From: Litorilituus lipolyticus
GTDB taxonomy: Bacteria; Pseudomonadota; Gammaproteobacteria; Enterobacterales; Alteromonadaceae
Length of the DNA stretch: 64,000 bases
Assembly: GCF_006439335.1 (NCBI RefSeq)
Contig: NZ_SAWY01000027.1
Coordinates: 186,001-250,000, forward strand
Reading direction: 5' to 3'
In this document: piece after piece, positions 28,138-38,041 of the stretch
How positions within the stretch are numbered: the first letter of the stretch is position 1
How the letters are laid out: each line of letters opens with the position of its first letter
Notes under the pieces: model-generated
Databases searched by the model: none
What the model was told of the DNA's origin: nothing
What the model saw: the letters and a program-made list of their open reading frames with translations, nothing else
Translations under genes and position numbers: made by a program

Positions 28138-29130
28138 GTGACAGTGGATGTGAATACATGTAATGTTCTGTCGTTATTATTAACCATTGATAAGTATTCA
28201 ATCACACATAACATTATGTTATTGTGCACAAAAATTATCATACTGATTCTAACGATGCCTGCTTTACCTGAATTAACTCCCCATATTTATCCATGGTTAT
28301 TCTTAAGTATTACTATCATAGTGGCTTTTGTTAAGCCCGTATTATGGCCTATTAGCTTTATTGTTACAGTGTTCAGTGCTTTGGTTTTTAACGCAATTAA
28401 TTTTATTGGTCTTGGTATTATAACCTTATTGTTTTTATTGACTTTTTATGCCCAGAAGCCATCGTTAAGTAAATGGCACTTAAGAGTTAAAAAATCCACA
28501 AGTATTATAGTGATTATCAGCTGTGTAGCCTTAGCAGCGCATGTTGTACCAGGTTTTAATAATTTACTGGTAATAGATGGGTTAGAAAAAAACATCAATA
28601 GTGTACCATTCAGCATGTACCTTAATTTTGATAAGCCAATGATACTGTTCACGCTTTTATTACTTTCACCGACAATACTTTTACATGAAAAGCCGGTTTA
28701 TCTATTGAGGATAAACACCAGCTATCGACTGCTTGCTTTTATTATGCTGAGTTTTATTGTGATTTTTAGCTTAGGTATAGCCTTATCGTTAATTTCATTC
28801 ACCCCTCAAATGCCAAATTGGTGGGCATGGTTTGCAATAAACAATTTACTGCTAACTTGTGTTGTGGAGGAGGTCTTTTTCAGAGGGTTTATTCAACGCA
28901 AGTTATCTCAGTTTTTTAAACCTATTATTTGTCTGATTATTGCCAGTTGTCTTTTTGGCATGGCGCATTTTTCTGGTGGATTCAGCTATGTAATCGTTGC
29001 GACTGTTGCAGGTTTTTTATATGGCTTTGTATACCTAAATACCGGTAAACTTTGGCATGTGATTTTGATACATTTCGGCTTGAATATGACACACCTCTAT
29101 TTATTCACTTACCCTTTACTTAAATCCTAA
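28138..29130 (+). CDS. CPBP family intramembrane metalloprotease
   Basis: 330 residues, about eight hydrophobic helices. The C-terminal CPBP (CAAX protease/Abi) domain has its three motifs: EEVFFRG (EExxxR, near residue 244), the FGMAHF segment, and HFGLNM (HxxxN) near the end. The family includes Rce1-like proteases and bacteriocin self-immunity proteins; the substrate here is unknown. The GTG at 28138 is the first start but an internal ATG at 28216 (MLLCTKII) is equally plausible. Confidence 0.8.
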   Translation: MTVDVNTCNVLSLLLTIDKYSITHNIMLLCTKIIILILTMPALPELTPHIYPWLFLSITIIVAFVKPVLWPISFIVTVFSALVFNAINFIGLGIITLLFLLTFYAQKPSLSKWHLRVKKSTSIIVIISCVALAAHVVPGFNNLLVIDGLEKNINSVPFSMYLNFDKPMILFTLLLLSPTILLHEKPVYLLRINTSYRLLAFIMLSFIVIFSLGIALSLISFTPQMPNWWAWFAINNLLLTCVVEEVFFRGFIQRKLSQFFKPIICLIIASCLFGMAHFSGGFSYVIVATVAGFLYGFVYLNTGKLWHVILIHFGLNMTHLYLFTYPLLKS

Positions 29131-29338
29131 TATAGCCTGAATCTAGAAATATAAATTCACACATCTTAAGTGTTGCAATTTGCTAGTACATCATTGCAGA
29201 TTGCAATAACAGGTTTGATTTTTGTCGTAGTAAAGCGAAGATATGTTACTAAATTCGTTATAAATCAACAGCATGTTTTTGTTGGTATTATATATGCACT
29301 TTGAAAAACAGTTCATTGTAGTAAATGAGGAGCTAAAC

Positions 29339-29533
29339 ATGATGACTTCTAAAGCGAGTAATACTAGACGATTAATTTTAAATTCAAAGCATCTATACTT
29401 ATTTCAGCAACAAGCGTTTCAACTTAGAAATAGTTTTGTTGACTATACTAAGGTTGAAAGACAAATAGAAGATAAAACAGAAATAATTGATGACATGGAT
29501 GACAATGAAAGGTTTGTTCTTGGCTATAATTAA
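29339..29533 (+). CDS. Small hypothetical protein
   Basis: 64 residues from the ATG at 29339, chosen because GAGGAG lies about 8 nt upstream; the frame opens earlier at 29273. Helical, polar, with a basic N-terminal half (TRRLILNSKHLYLFQQQ) and an acidic end (IIDDMDDNERF). Not recognised. The good ribosome-binding site is the main support for a real gene. Confidence 0.5.
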   Translation: MMTSKASNTRRLILNSKHLYLFQQQAFQLRNSFVDYTKVERQIEDKTEIIDDMDDNERFVLGYN

Positions 29534-29563
29534 TCTGAGCAGTTTAACTAGCCACAAATAGTG

Positions 29564-29608
29564 TACGTATTATGATAAATCAGACGATATCATTTATTAT
29601 AGTGCGTA
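29564..29608. repeat. 17-bp imperfect hairpin
   Basis: TACGTATTATGATAAAT (29564-29580) pairs with ATTTATTATAGTGCGTA (29592-29608) at 14 of 17 positions, the rest being wobble-type, with an 11-nt loop. It lies after the 64-residue gene without a T-tract. Confidence 0.5.
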
Positions 29609-29800
29609 TCGCTTTTCAGGCCTTTATACACCATGCGCGTAAGCCATTGCACCTCCCATTTATTTACAAAATGTTAAGATTTAATGAGTGATTTGCCTAA
29701 AATATTATTTCTTTTATATGGTCATTCTTATAACGTTATTCTATTGGAAAGCATTTATGGTGTTTTTAAAATAAGAATTATGAATGTAAGGAATGAGAAG

Positions 29801-30754
29801 ATGCAACTATTGTTTAACATTTTTGTGGTAAGTATTTGTACTTTATTGAGCGTTTCTTCTTATGCTTATAGTGCAGCAGAGCAAGAGCCGATAAATGCGC
29901 AGCAAACTAGTCAACAGTGTTTCAGTAAAACATGGGGACGAGCAGAGTTAAACGAACTTAAAGCTAAGCAATTTACGCTAACTGATACTGAAACTCGTCA
30001 AGAGTTGGCGATACAATTACTGCATTGTTTAGCTCATCCTGAACCTACTATACGTGATGGTATTGCTTTTGAAGCCTTAAGTCATTGGTTGCGTAGTAAT
30101 GAATTATCTCCTGAGATACAGATAAAGATGTTTAATTCATTGATTAAAGTTTTAAGCACGCCGATTAACGATGCTAATGATGTATATCAGTCTTTTGCTA
30201 TGCTAGTTGTGTCAGAGCTTGCCCGTTCAGATAGAAAAAAAACTTATTTAAGTGTGAATGAACGAAACGAATTGGTTAATGTAGGTACAAGCTATTTAAA
30301 AAGTGTACGAGACTATCGAGGTTTTTCTAATGATGTTGGTTGGCGACATGGGGTGGCCCATTCGGCAGACTTAATGCTTCAACTAGCGTTAAACCCTAAT
30401 ATATCAAGTGTGCAATTAGATTTAATGTTAGGGGCTTTGTCGAGTCAAATTCAAGCGAATAACCTCCACGCGTACATACATGGAGAGCCTAAGCGCCTTG
30501 CCGTGGCGGTTATATACATTTTTTTGAATTCAGACTATAAGGGGACAGATTGGTCTGTATGGCTAAATTCAATTGCTGAACCTAAGCCATTTAATGATTG
30601 GTCTGAAGTTTATCAAAGTGAGAAAGGTTTAATTAAATTACACAATACGCAAAATTTCTTAAATGCATTATATGCGCTAGTTAAACCGAGCAAACATGAA
30701 AAGTTAGTTACTATGGTCACGCCAATAGAAAAAGCACTTAAACAAGTCCAGTAA
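29801..30754 (+). CDS. DUF2785 family secreted protein
   Basis: 317 residues from the ATG at 29801, which has AAGGA 8 nt upstream and then gives a clean signal peptide (residues ~1-23, ending SSYAYS). The frame itself opens at 29684. The mature helical protein carries the DUF2785 signatures DVGWRHGVAHSADLMLQLAL and HGEPKRLAVAVIYI. Function of the family is unknown; the helical repeat fold (PEPTIRDGIAFEAL) suggests a scaffold or binding role. Confidence 0.75.
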   Translation: MQLLFNIFVVSICTLLSVSSYAYSAAEQEPINAQQTSQQCFSKTWGRAELNELKAKQFTLTDTETRQELAIQLLHCLAHPEPTIRDGIAFEALSHWLRSNELSPEIQIKMFNSLIKVLSTPINDANDVYQSFAMLVVSELARSDRKKTYLSVNERNELVNVGTSYLKSVRDYRGFSNDVGWRHGVAHSADLMLQLALNPNISSVQLDLMLGALSSQIQANNLHAYIHGEPKRLAVAVIYIFLNSDYKGTDWSVWLNSIAEPKPFNDWSEVYQSEKGLIKLHNTQNFLNALYALVKPSKHEKLVTMVTPIEKALKQVQ

Positions 30755-30977
30755 ATCTATTTTACCGGTTAACTAATAGCAGAGAAGCATAACTGATGAA
30801 ATATGGTGTGAACTAGCTCAGATTGTATTGGTAGTTAACTAAGTAATAGTCAGTTAATTATTAATATGTAGAAAATGAAGTTAATTGTATTAGTGTACAC
30901 ATCATACAAAAATATAAACGTATATTTTAATTTTAGTTAGTCTGCTCTATAAATATACTTATTGTCGAGGTAATAGT

Positions 30978-31418
30978 TTGGTTAAATTAATGAGCGCTAT
31001 TATGTACTTTAATTTAATAGCGATAAGTAATATCACCAATGCAGCGCAAAGTGACGAACCTTGGCTGCGATATAAAACTTATTATAATGTTGAAGGGCTA
31101 CGTGGTGATATACTGACTTATCAAGAAGAAAATTGTCGAGAAGGGGCATTATTAGCCGTAAATATCTCGCATAGGTTAAGTCAATATAGGTTGCTACAAA
31201 AGAAAGGAGAGGGAGTCACCGATGCAGAGATAAAAAGTTGGGCTCTCAAAGCGGCGAAATTAGAGCAGCAGGAAGATTTATCTCAAGAAACGTATGAGTA
31301 CGTCATGAGTAAGAAAGTGTCTAAAAAAGCCTACGATTTTGCCTTTCAAAATGTACCAGAATATAGTGCTAATATGCACAAAAAAATGCGGGTCATCAGC
31401 TTTGGCAATGGTGTTTAG
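30978..31418 (+). CDS. Hypothetical secreted protein
   Basis: 146 residues, not recognised. The first codon is TTG with GAGG 7 nt upstream; an ATG at 30990 is the alternative. A signal peptide is likely (hydrophobic residues 5-18, then NAAQS). The mature part is helical and rich in Lys/Glu with a single Cys (ENCREGALLAVN). Downstream comes a convergent chemoreceptor fragment. Confidence 0.55.
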   Translation: MVKLMSAIMYFNLIAISNITNAAQSDEPWLRYKTYYNVEGLRGDILTYQEENCREGALLAVNISHRLSQYRLLQKKGEGVTDAEIKSWALKAAKLEQQEDLSQETYEYVMSKKVSKKAYDFAFQNVPEYSANMHKKMRVISFGNGV

Positions 31419-31511
31419 CTAGGTACAATGAACAGCATTTGATGAAGCTAGCAGCTGAAGATTAGGTTTGAACTACTACTATACTTTATCCGTTCAGTAA
31501 TAATTTATAGA

Positions 31512-32438
31512 TTAACCTATTAGGTAGGTTTCACCAGAGTCTCCTAAGCCAACTTTTGCCCATTGCTGATCATATGTCATCAGTTTGTTGATTTTAGAAA
31601 TGGGCATTTGAAAAATTAACACACCAATTTTTTCACCCTCATCGGAATAAATAGCAGATGACATAAAGGCCGCTGAAGCATCATACGAAGGGAAGTAAGG
31701 TTTGAAATCAATTAAAAAGCTGCTGTGCTTTTCTGAGCTATTGTTGGCATCATGAAATGCTTCTGCTAAACCTGTATTTTTATATGGGCCGCTGATAAGC
31801 GATGTTGCAAAGTCGAGTTCTTTGAAAACAGAGTAAATAATATAGCCAGTTTCAGGTTCAACGAGAAAAATATCATAAAAGCCAAACGCATCTAGAAACT
31901 GATTAAGGTGAGGGTGGTATTTTTTATGTAATTGACTGTATTGGGTGTCATCATTGGCTGAAATAAGCTTATTTTTGTTGCCTAAAGAGTTTGGGTTAGC
32001 ACTGATATACGCGTGTTGAATAAATTTCGAGTTTTCATTGAGTTGTTCAAGCTTAGCTATCGAACTAATAGAGCTGGCAGGGTTTTGTTTTTTGTATTCT
32101 TGGTCAAACTCTTTTACATAGTATTGTTGAAGCTTTTCAGTATCAGTAATTGTTGATTGCCCACTGTAGTTAAAAAAAGCTTGTTTAAAGTCAGTTGCCA
32201 TATCAATAATCATGCGATTATTGGAATAGGTAGTTATCTCTTGTTTGATAGTATCAAAGTAGTTTTCTATTTGTGTTTTTTGAATTTCTCTAATGGCTAC
32301 TAATTGACTAAAAGCTCTGTTTTCGATTGCTTTTGCTGCGATGGAGGATGCTTGCCATCCAACTAAAGAGCCTGCCGTAATGATACCAATCGCTGACAAT
32401 AGAACAGACGCTAAGACTATTTTGCTGGATATTTTCAT
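31512..32438 (-). pseudogene. Truncated methyl-accepting chemotaxis protein (sensor half only)
   Basis: 308 residues from the ATG at 32438 (frame opens at 32456). One N-terminal membrane helix (residues ~7-28) is followed by a periplasmic Cache-type sensor domain that stops after GDSGETYLIG, a sequence that in intact chemoreceptors lies inside the sensor, before the second membrane helix. HAMP and the MA signalling domain are absent and no continuation is visible in the 90 nt to the next gene. It is therefore most likely a 3'-deleted receptor; a one-helix ligand-binding protein is the alternative. Confidence 0.7.
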
Positions 32439-32543
32439 GATTAACTCAGTCAACACAAGCCATAGGTCAAAGTTTAGTACTAATTCTAAACTTTTGAATG
32501 ATTTTTGAACAAACGACTTGTGTTATGAATTAATTTATTGAAG

Positions 32544-33599
32544 TTAAGGTAAAAACTTTTGAATGTTATCTAATTGCTGATTGGCTAAGAATTCGTTAAA
32601 TGAGTCTGCTAACCTCTCTGTTTCCTGTAAAACAGTTAACCAGTATTTTAATCGAGTGTCTGCGTCAAGGGCATTGAAGTCTGTTCTATCTGGAATTTTT
32701 CCATAAGGTAATTTGTTGATAAACTCCTCTGAAGGAACAAGTAGGACAACATTGTCATAACTAGAGTTTAAAACCGTTCTATTTCCATTTTTATCAAACC
32801 AACCTGCTCTTGGTTTAGGGTTAAAGTGTGGGTATAAAGTTAGTTTTTGATTTTTTTGCGCAAAAGAAAAGTCGAAGTGATAATCAATAATCCCACCATC
32901 TCGGTACATGCCATTAGCTGCACCTTTAATATTTTTTACACCTGACATCACCATAGGAATTGAGCCAGATGCCATTAGAGCGTCATTAATATTTTTCTCT
33001 TGTAGATCAATGTAATGGCTAGGTATGTTATAGGGGTCATTAATAGCCAATTGACTCGTTGGGTGTTTAAAAATATATCGCTGATATTGATATGATAAGT
33101 TTTTCCGATAGAGTTTATTTAATAACATGCTGGCAAGCAGACCTGCGCCTTGCTTGTATTTAGATTCACTAGCAGTTAAACCTGAACACTTGGCAACGAT
33201 AAAATGTGCTTTAAAGATGCTATTGTTAAGTATTTCTTGCTCACCCGTTGCACCAAAAACATAGTTGATAATCTCTTGTGCATTTTCAGAGATTTCTTGC
33301 GGTGTAGGTTTCGCTGAATAAACGACTCTCGCATATTTATGTGCTAATCGCTCGATGGCCTCAATAGGAGATTTTTGTGCAAAGCATGCGGCGCGAAAAG
33401 CACCAGCCGATGAACCGATGAGGTTTAATTCTTCAGTTCTTTCATTAAAGAAATCACTAAATAAGAATTTGTCTAAGCCAAAAAGCGTAAACCATTTTGG
33501 GCCCCCTGAAGCCCCTAAGAAATTAGTGAAAAGCTCTTGGTTAAAACCCTGTTCTTGAATGGTTTTTAAGGCGTTAGCACCTGCGTAAATCTCAAGCAT
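32544..33599 (-). CDS. Patatin-like phospholipase family protein
   Basis: 351 residues. N-terminal GASGGPKW segment (oxyanion-hole type), nucleophile Ser in GSSAGAF near residue 64, and the Asp in YRDGGIIDYHFD: the Ser-Asp dyad of patatin lipases is complete. No signal peptide, so cytoplasmic acyl-hydrolase. It faces the SBP gene across a 305-nt gap and precedes the receptor fragment on the same strand. Substrate unknown. Confidence 0.85.
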   Translation of the reverse strand: MLEIYAGANALKTIQEQGFNQELFTNFLGASGGPKWFTLFGLDKFLFSDFFNERTEELNLIGSSAGAFRAACFAQKSPIEAIERLAHKYARVVYSAKPTPQEISENAQEIINYVFGATGEQEILNNSIFKAHFIVAKCSGLTASESKYKQGAGLLASMLLNKLYRKNLSYQYQRYIFKHPTSQLAINDPYNIPSHYIDLQEKNINDALMASGSIPMVMSGVKNIKGAANGMYRDGGIIDYHFDFSFAQKNQKLTLYPHFNPKPRAGWFDKNGNRTVLNSSYDNVVLLVPSEEFINKLPYGKIPDRTDFNALDADTRLKYWLTVLQETERLADSFNEFLANQQLDNIQKFLP

Positions 33600-33904
33600 G
33601 TAAAATTAAATAAAAATATAGTTAGTATGGAGATTTTACCTGCTTTCTGTATTTATTGCACATTAAGAATTCTTGCATGTTTATGAATACTTTAATATTT
33701 ATACTTTATCATTCAGAGTTAGTACTCAATTCTTGATTAACATTAACAAATTTTAGTTATTGATAAATAGGTTTAACTAACTACTTACTTATAAAAACAT
33801 TTTCTATGAAGAATATCGTCTACACTTAAATTAACCTATTTGAAATTGATTAAATTTAGCCATGTTAATACAGTGTTTAATTTTGAGTGTTTTATAAGAT
33901 TATT
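33600..33904. other. Intergenic region, no gene seen
   Basis: 305 nt, very AT-rich, between two divergent genes. It must hold promoters for both, but none is good enough to place. Confidence 0.4.
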
Positions 33905-34723
33905 ATGGAAATTAACCAACAACAATTATGGCTCTGTTTTGTGTTCTTAATACAATCAGCTGTTTTGCAAGCTAAAAAAATCGAAGATGTAGTTATACTT
34001 GCTGATGATAGCTATCCTCCTTACTCCTATATAGAGAACGGCCAATTAAAAGGTATTTATGTTGATTTTATACATGAGGCGTCTAAGCTCATTGCTGATA
34101 AATATAAGGTTTCCATTATCGCTGTTCCATGGAAAAGAGCACTTCAAGAAATAAAAGAGGGGCAAGCCCTTGCAATAATTCCACCTTATCAACACCTAAA
34201 AGATAGAAGCTATATTTGGCCTTATTCAAAAGCATTAATGAAAGAGAGGGTTGTTGCTTTTTGCTATAGCGATATTAATTTAATGGAATATTTAAATATG
34301 AAGCACACCAATGAAGAAAGGCCTTTGATAATTGGAATTAATGCTGGTTATATGATTCTCTCTCAAGAATTGGTGAATGCGATTAATAAGGGGATAGTGG
34401 CTATTTCAGAAAATAAGAGTACATTATCAAATGTGTTAAAATTGCATTCTAGAAGAATAGATTGTTATATAAATGACAGAGTTTCGACGCTTTGGGAGTT
34501 TTCAAGGTTATCGTTAAAAAAACAAATAAGCTTTGATAATATTCGTGAATCTATGGTGGTTATGTCTCAAACAGCACATATTGGTTACACTAATAGTGAA
34601 TTTCATAATTTTACTTACAAAGATGACTTTGTAGAGCGTATGGATAACGCGCTATCACAGCTATTCACATCAAATGAATTTCAATTGATTATAAATCGCT
34701 ACCTTTTAGAAACTGATGAATAA
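33905..34723 (+). CDS. Periplasmic solute-binding protein, SBP_bac_3 family
   Basis: 272 residues from the ATG at 33905 (frame opens at 33887). Signal peptide to about residue 22 (AVLQA), then a type II binding domain (VVILADDSYPPYSYIENGQL, KGIYVDFIHEASKLI). Like the gene at 27139 it has no transporter partner; the two share the fold but little sequence. It precedes dgt, which is convergent. Confidence 0.75.
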   Translation: MEINQQQLWLCFVFLIQSAVLQAKKIEDVVILADDSYPPYSYIENGQLKGIYVDFIHEASKLIADKYKVSIIAVPWKRALQEIKEGQALAIIPPYQHLKDRSYIWPYSKALMKERVVAFCYSDINLMEYLNMKHTNEERPLIIGINAGYMILSQELVNAINKGIVAISENKSTLSNVLKLHSRRIDCYINDRVSTLWEFSRLSLKKQISFDNIRESMVVMSQTAHIGYTNSEFHNFTYKDDFVERMDNALSQLFTSNEFQLIINRYLLETDE

Positions 34724-34769
34724 CTTTATTTTCATGAGAAGAGGAGCGATTAACATTCATGCTTCTTAG

Positions 34770-36116
34770 TTAAGATAATTGATAGTTATTGTCAGCATTT
34801 GCATTGAATAAAGACTGATATAACCGAGTTGCATAGTCATCTGTCATACCTGCGATATAATCAGCGATTATACGGTGGGCATTTTGTTTGTTATCAACGG
34901 CAGTTTGCCAGCGTTTAGCGCTATTTATCGGCAATAAGCGTATTGGATCTGAAGATAATGCTTCAAATAGTTCCATCACAATTTGTTGTCCGCAATATTC
35001 AGAACGCTGAATATTGGTTTGTTTAATGACGTAATGATAAACAAAATCTTTAAAGATCTTTAATACAACTGCCATTGGGTTAGGTAATGTTGCATTATAC
35101 CTTAATAACGGCTCAGAAAAGCTGACATCATCTCGTTCGTTCAAATCTGAGATTCTAATTGCGGTAATTAAGTAGTTAACGAGACCACCTATAGCGTCTT
35201 TTTGTTTGTGGTGTTCATCACTAAATAATTTTTCAGTTAGTTCAAGTGAGAACTTATTAACCCATGGATCATCTATCGCTAATAAATGCTGTATGACCTG
35301 TTGTTCAAAATCACTTTGGTTAACGGTTCTAGTGACAATTGCATCTTCTAAATCGTGAATTCCATAAGCAATATCATCGGCAAGCTCCATAATAGAGCAA
35401 TCGAGTGATTTAAAGCGTGTCTTATGATGTTGATTTGCTTTACCTGGTGGCTTTATTTGTTGAAACAGTGCTTTATCTTGCATATTAAGTGGCGCTAATA
35501 CCCATTCGATGATATCGATATCATCTTTAAAAAGTCCTTTAGGTGGGTGCCAATCACTTGCTTTTAATTGCCTGAAATTTGCAACGCTTGGTAACGCTTG
35601 TTCGTGATGTAAATTGTCTATTAACTGTGGATATTTCATCAAACCTAGTAAGGTACGACGGCTTAAATTCATGCCAAAATGTTCACTAAAGGTTTCGAGC
35701 CTAGCAACGATCCGTAATGTTTGCCCATTACCTTCAAAACCTCCATGCTCACGCATCATATAGTTTAGAGCCACTTCACCACCATGACCGAAGGGAGGGT
35801 GGCCAATATCGTGAGCTAAACAAATGGTTTCAATTAGACTGTCACTTGCAGGAAAAAGTGCTTGGCATAACTCTGGATATTTGCAGCGAAGTTGCGCGGT
35901 AATACCTGAGCCTATTTGTGCTGCTTCTAGAGAATGAGTTAAGCGAGTACGAAAAAAGTCACCTTGGCGACTGCCCATAACTTGGGTTTTGGATTGTAAT
36001 CGTCTGAATGAAGCTGAGTGTAATACGCGTGCTCTGTCGCGTTGGAAAGGGTCTCTATGATCTAATTGACGTTTAGAAACTTTCTTTAATCTTCTTTCAA
36101 GCCAAACATCACTCAT
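34770..36116 (-). CDS. dgt: dGTPase-like deoxynucleoside triphosphate triphosphohydrolase
   Basis: HD-domain enzyme releasing triphosphate from dNTPs. 448 residues from the ATG at 36116 (MSDVWLERRLKK), preceded by GAGAG; a start at 36128 is possible. The HD motif is LAHDIGHPPFGHGG; the N-terminal RDRARVLHSASFRRLQSKTQ and RTRLTHSLE are typical of the Dgt/dGTPase-like type. Third gene of a reverse-strand set with cmoA and cmoB. Confidence 0.92.
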   Translation of the reverse strand: MSDVWLERRLKKVSKRQLDHRDPFQRDRARVLHSASFRRLQSKTQVMGSRQGDFFRTRLTHSLEAAQIGSGITAQLRCKYPELCQALFPASDSLIETICLAHDIGHPPFGHGGEVALNYMMREHGGFEGNGQTLRIVARLETFSEHFGMNLSRRTLLGLMKYPQLIDNLHHEQALPSVANFRQLKASDWHPPKGLFKDDIDIIEWVLAPLNMQDKALFQQIKPPGKANQHHKTRFKSLDCSIMELADDIAYGIHDLEDAIVTRTVNQSDFEQQVIQHLLAIDDPWVNKFSLELTEKLFSDEHHKQKDAIGGLVNYLITAIRISDLNERDDVSFSEPLLRYNATLPNPMAVVLKIFKDFVYHYVIKQTNIQRSEYCGQQIVMELFEALSSDPIRLLPINSAKRWQTAVDNKQNAHRIIADYIAGMTDDYATRLYQSLFNANADNNYQLS

Positions 36117-36205
36117 AGTTACTCTCATTTAATAGGTTGTTAAGTTTATTTATAACCTAACAACCTATTGATTAAAAGCACATTCATAGCTATTTAAAAC
36201 GAAAA

Positions 36206-37183
36206 TTAAGCATTAGCAATAAAAATTGCTCGTTTAGGGGCAGGGTAACCTTCAATGGTTTTAGTTTGGTCATTAGGGTCGAGAAAATCTTGTAATGATT
36301 CGGTATCAATCCAAGGTGTTTTTCGTTGCTCATCGAGTGCGGTAACATCAGTGTTTACTACACGTACGTTGTTAAAGCCACAACGCTCTAACCATGCACA
36401 CATAGCTTTTTCACTGGGTAAAAACCAGACGTTTCGCATTTTTGCGTAACGCTCGCCAGGAACGAGTACTGTATTTTCATCCCCATCAACAATGAGAGTT
36501 TCTAATACTAACTCACCACCTTTGACCAGTTGAGACTTTAGTTGGTATAAAAAGTCAATTGGTGAGCGTCTGTGATAGAGAACACCCATAGAGAAAACAG
36601 TATCAAAAGCTTTTAATTCTGGCAGCTGCTCTACACCTAATGGCAAGAGGTTGACGTGGTTGTCATTAATAAAATGCTGTACGGCATTAAATTGCATTAA
36701 GAATAACTGTGTTGGATCGACACCGACAACAAATTCAGCCCCTGCACCGCGCATACGCCACAAATGATAACCACTACCACAGCCTATATCTAAAACATAA
36801 CGCCCCGATAAGTCACTAATATGCTCTGCTAATCTGTCCCACTTAAAGTCTGAGCGCCATTCAGTATCTATGTGCAAACCATGCAGGTGATAAGGCCCTT
36901 TTCGCCATGGTTTAAATTTCTTCATTAGATTTTCTAAGCGTTTAAATTCACCATGTGATAAGTCGCTTGATTGACCAACGATTACGCCATTTTGTAAATC
37001 AACATCAATGGCTTCTTTATTTGCAACACTAGGTAATGCATCAAGTGTTTTTTGCCAATGTTTGAATTCACCGTGTAATTCATTTTGTTGCCAATGGTGT
37101 AGTTGAGCAGGTAGGGTGTTTAGCCAAGGACTTAAGCGGTTGTCGGCTATTTGCTGATAGAATGAGTTAAAAAGACTAGACAT
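36206..37183 (-). CDS. cmoB: tRNA U34 carboxymethyltransferase CmoB
   Basis: Transfers a carboxymethyl group from carboxy-SAM to 5-hydroxyuridine-34, giving cmo5U in tRNAs. 325 residues, E. coli has 323. SAM-type fold [15 protein letters not shown] near residue 130; family marks [23 protein letters not shown] and [11 protein letters not shown]. It follows cmoA by 33 nt on the reverse strand. Confidence 0.97.
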   Translation of the reverse strand: MSSLFNSFYQQIADNRLSPWLNTLPAQLHHWQQNELHGEFKHWQKTLDALPSVANKEAIDVDLQNGVIVGQSSDLSHGEFKRLENLMKKFKPWRKGPYHLHGLHIDTEWRSDFKWDRLAEHISDLSGRYVLDIGCGSGYHLWRMRGAGAEFVVGVDPTQLFLMQFNAVQHFINDNHVNLLPLGVEQLPELKAFDTVFSMGVLYHRRSPIDFLYQLKSQLVKGGELVLETLIVDGDENTVLVPGERYAKMRNVWFLPSEKAMCAWLERCGFNNVRVVNTDVTALDEQRKTPWIDTESLQDFLDPNDQTKTIEGYPAPKRAIFIANA

Positions 37184-37216
37184 ATATGTATTTCAATAAT
37201 TGGTGAAAAATGAACG

Positions 37217-37951
37217 TTATTTAATCGCGACAAATGAGATAAAGTTATAGCATTGAAACCAAGGAGATATATGGTTAAAGCCTGCATTTTTTAATCGGTT
37301 TATGTGTTGTTCGGTTGTATCTGTTAACATGACTTTTTCTAAAGCTGAGCGCTTTTGGGCAACTTCTAATTCGCTGTAACCATTATCTCGCTTGAACTTA
37401 TGATGCAAGTCAATCAGTAATTCATCTGTTTTGCTGTCCCCGTGAGAGACTTTTTCAGATAGAACTAATAATCCACCAGGGTTGAGGCCATTAGCTATTT
37501 TAGTTAACAAAGCTTCTCGTTGAGATCTTTCGATAAATTGCAGGGTAAAGTTTAAAACGACCATGCTGGCATTAGTAATCTCGATATCTTGAATATTTCC
37601 TTCAATAATCTCAACAGGAGTGTTGCCTTTAAATGCTTCTATATGAAGTTTACATCGTTTAACCATGTCTGTTGAATTATCAACACCGATAATTTGGCAG
37701 TTATTTGCTGATATGCCTTTACGCATGGCAAGGGTTGCAGCCCCTAAAGAGCAACCTAAGTCATATATGTTACTATTTTCTTTAACAAACTGTTGGCTAA
37801 GTCGGCCTATTGTGTCGATAATAGTATTATATCCAGGAACGGAGCGACTGATCATATCAGGGAATACTTCGACCACCTGAGCATCAAAAGCAAAGTCTTT
37901 CACTTGCTTATGTGGGTTCGAATAAATGAGATCAGTTTCAGAGTTTTGCAT
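37217..37951 (-). CDS. cmoA: Carboxy-S-adenosyl-L-methionine synthase CmoA
   Basis: Makes carboxy-SAM from prephenate and SAM, the substrate of CmoB. 244 residues, as expected. Motif I is [29 protein letters not shown] and LNFTLQFI follow. First gene of cmoA-cmoB-dgt. Divergent from the diguanylate cyclase gene at 38042. Confidence 0.97.
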   Translation of the reverse strand: MQNSETDLIYSNPHKQVKDFAFDAQVVEVFPDMISRSVPGYNTIIDTIGRLSQQFVKENSNIYDLGCSLGAATLAMRKGISANNCQIIGVDNSTDMVKRCKLHIEAFKGNTPVEIIEGNIQDIEITNASMVVLNFTLQFIERSQREALLTKIANGLNPGGLLVLSEKVSHGDSKTDELLIDLHHKFKRDNGYSELEVAQKRSALEKVMLTDTTEQHINRLKNAGFNHISPWFQCYNFISFVAIK

Positions 37952-38041
37952 TTATCAGTTTTCTTTACACAGTTATCAATTTTATAGCTGGCTATTTTAA
38001 CTGATAGCAATATAAATAACACCGATGTTAAGGGTATTTTT

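Noticed and set aside
28138-33599. Defence island (CPBP/Abi protein plus patatin-like lipase)
   Set aside because: The genes are dispersed and on opposite strands, with no nucleotide-signalling enzyme (cGAS-like), nuclease or toxin partner beside the lipase; CBASS-type organisation is absent.
27139-34723. The two stand-alone SBP genes as parts of ABC transporters
   Set aside because: No permease or ATPase gene is present anywhere near, so no transporter can be assigned.
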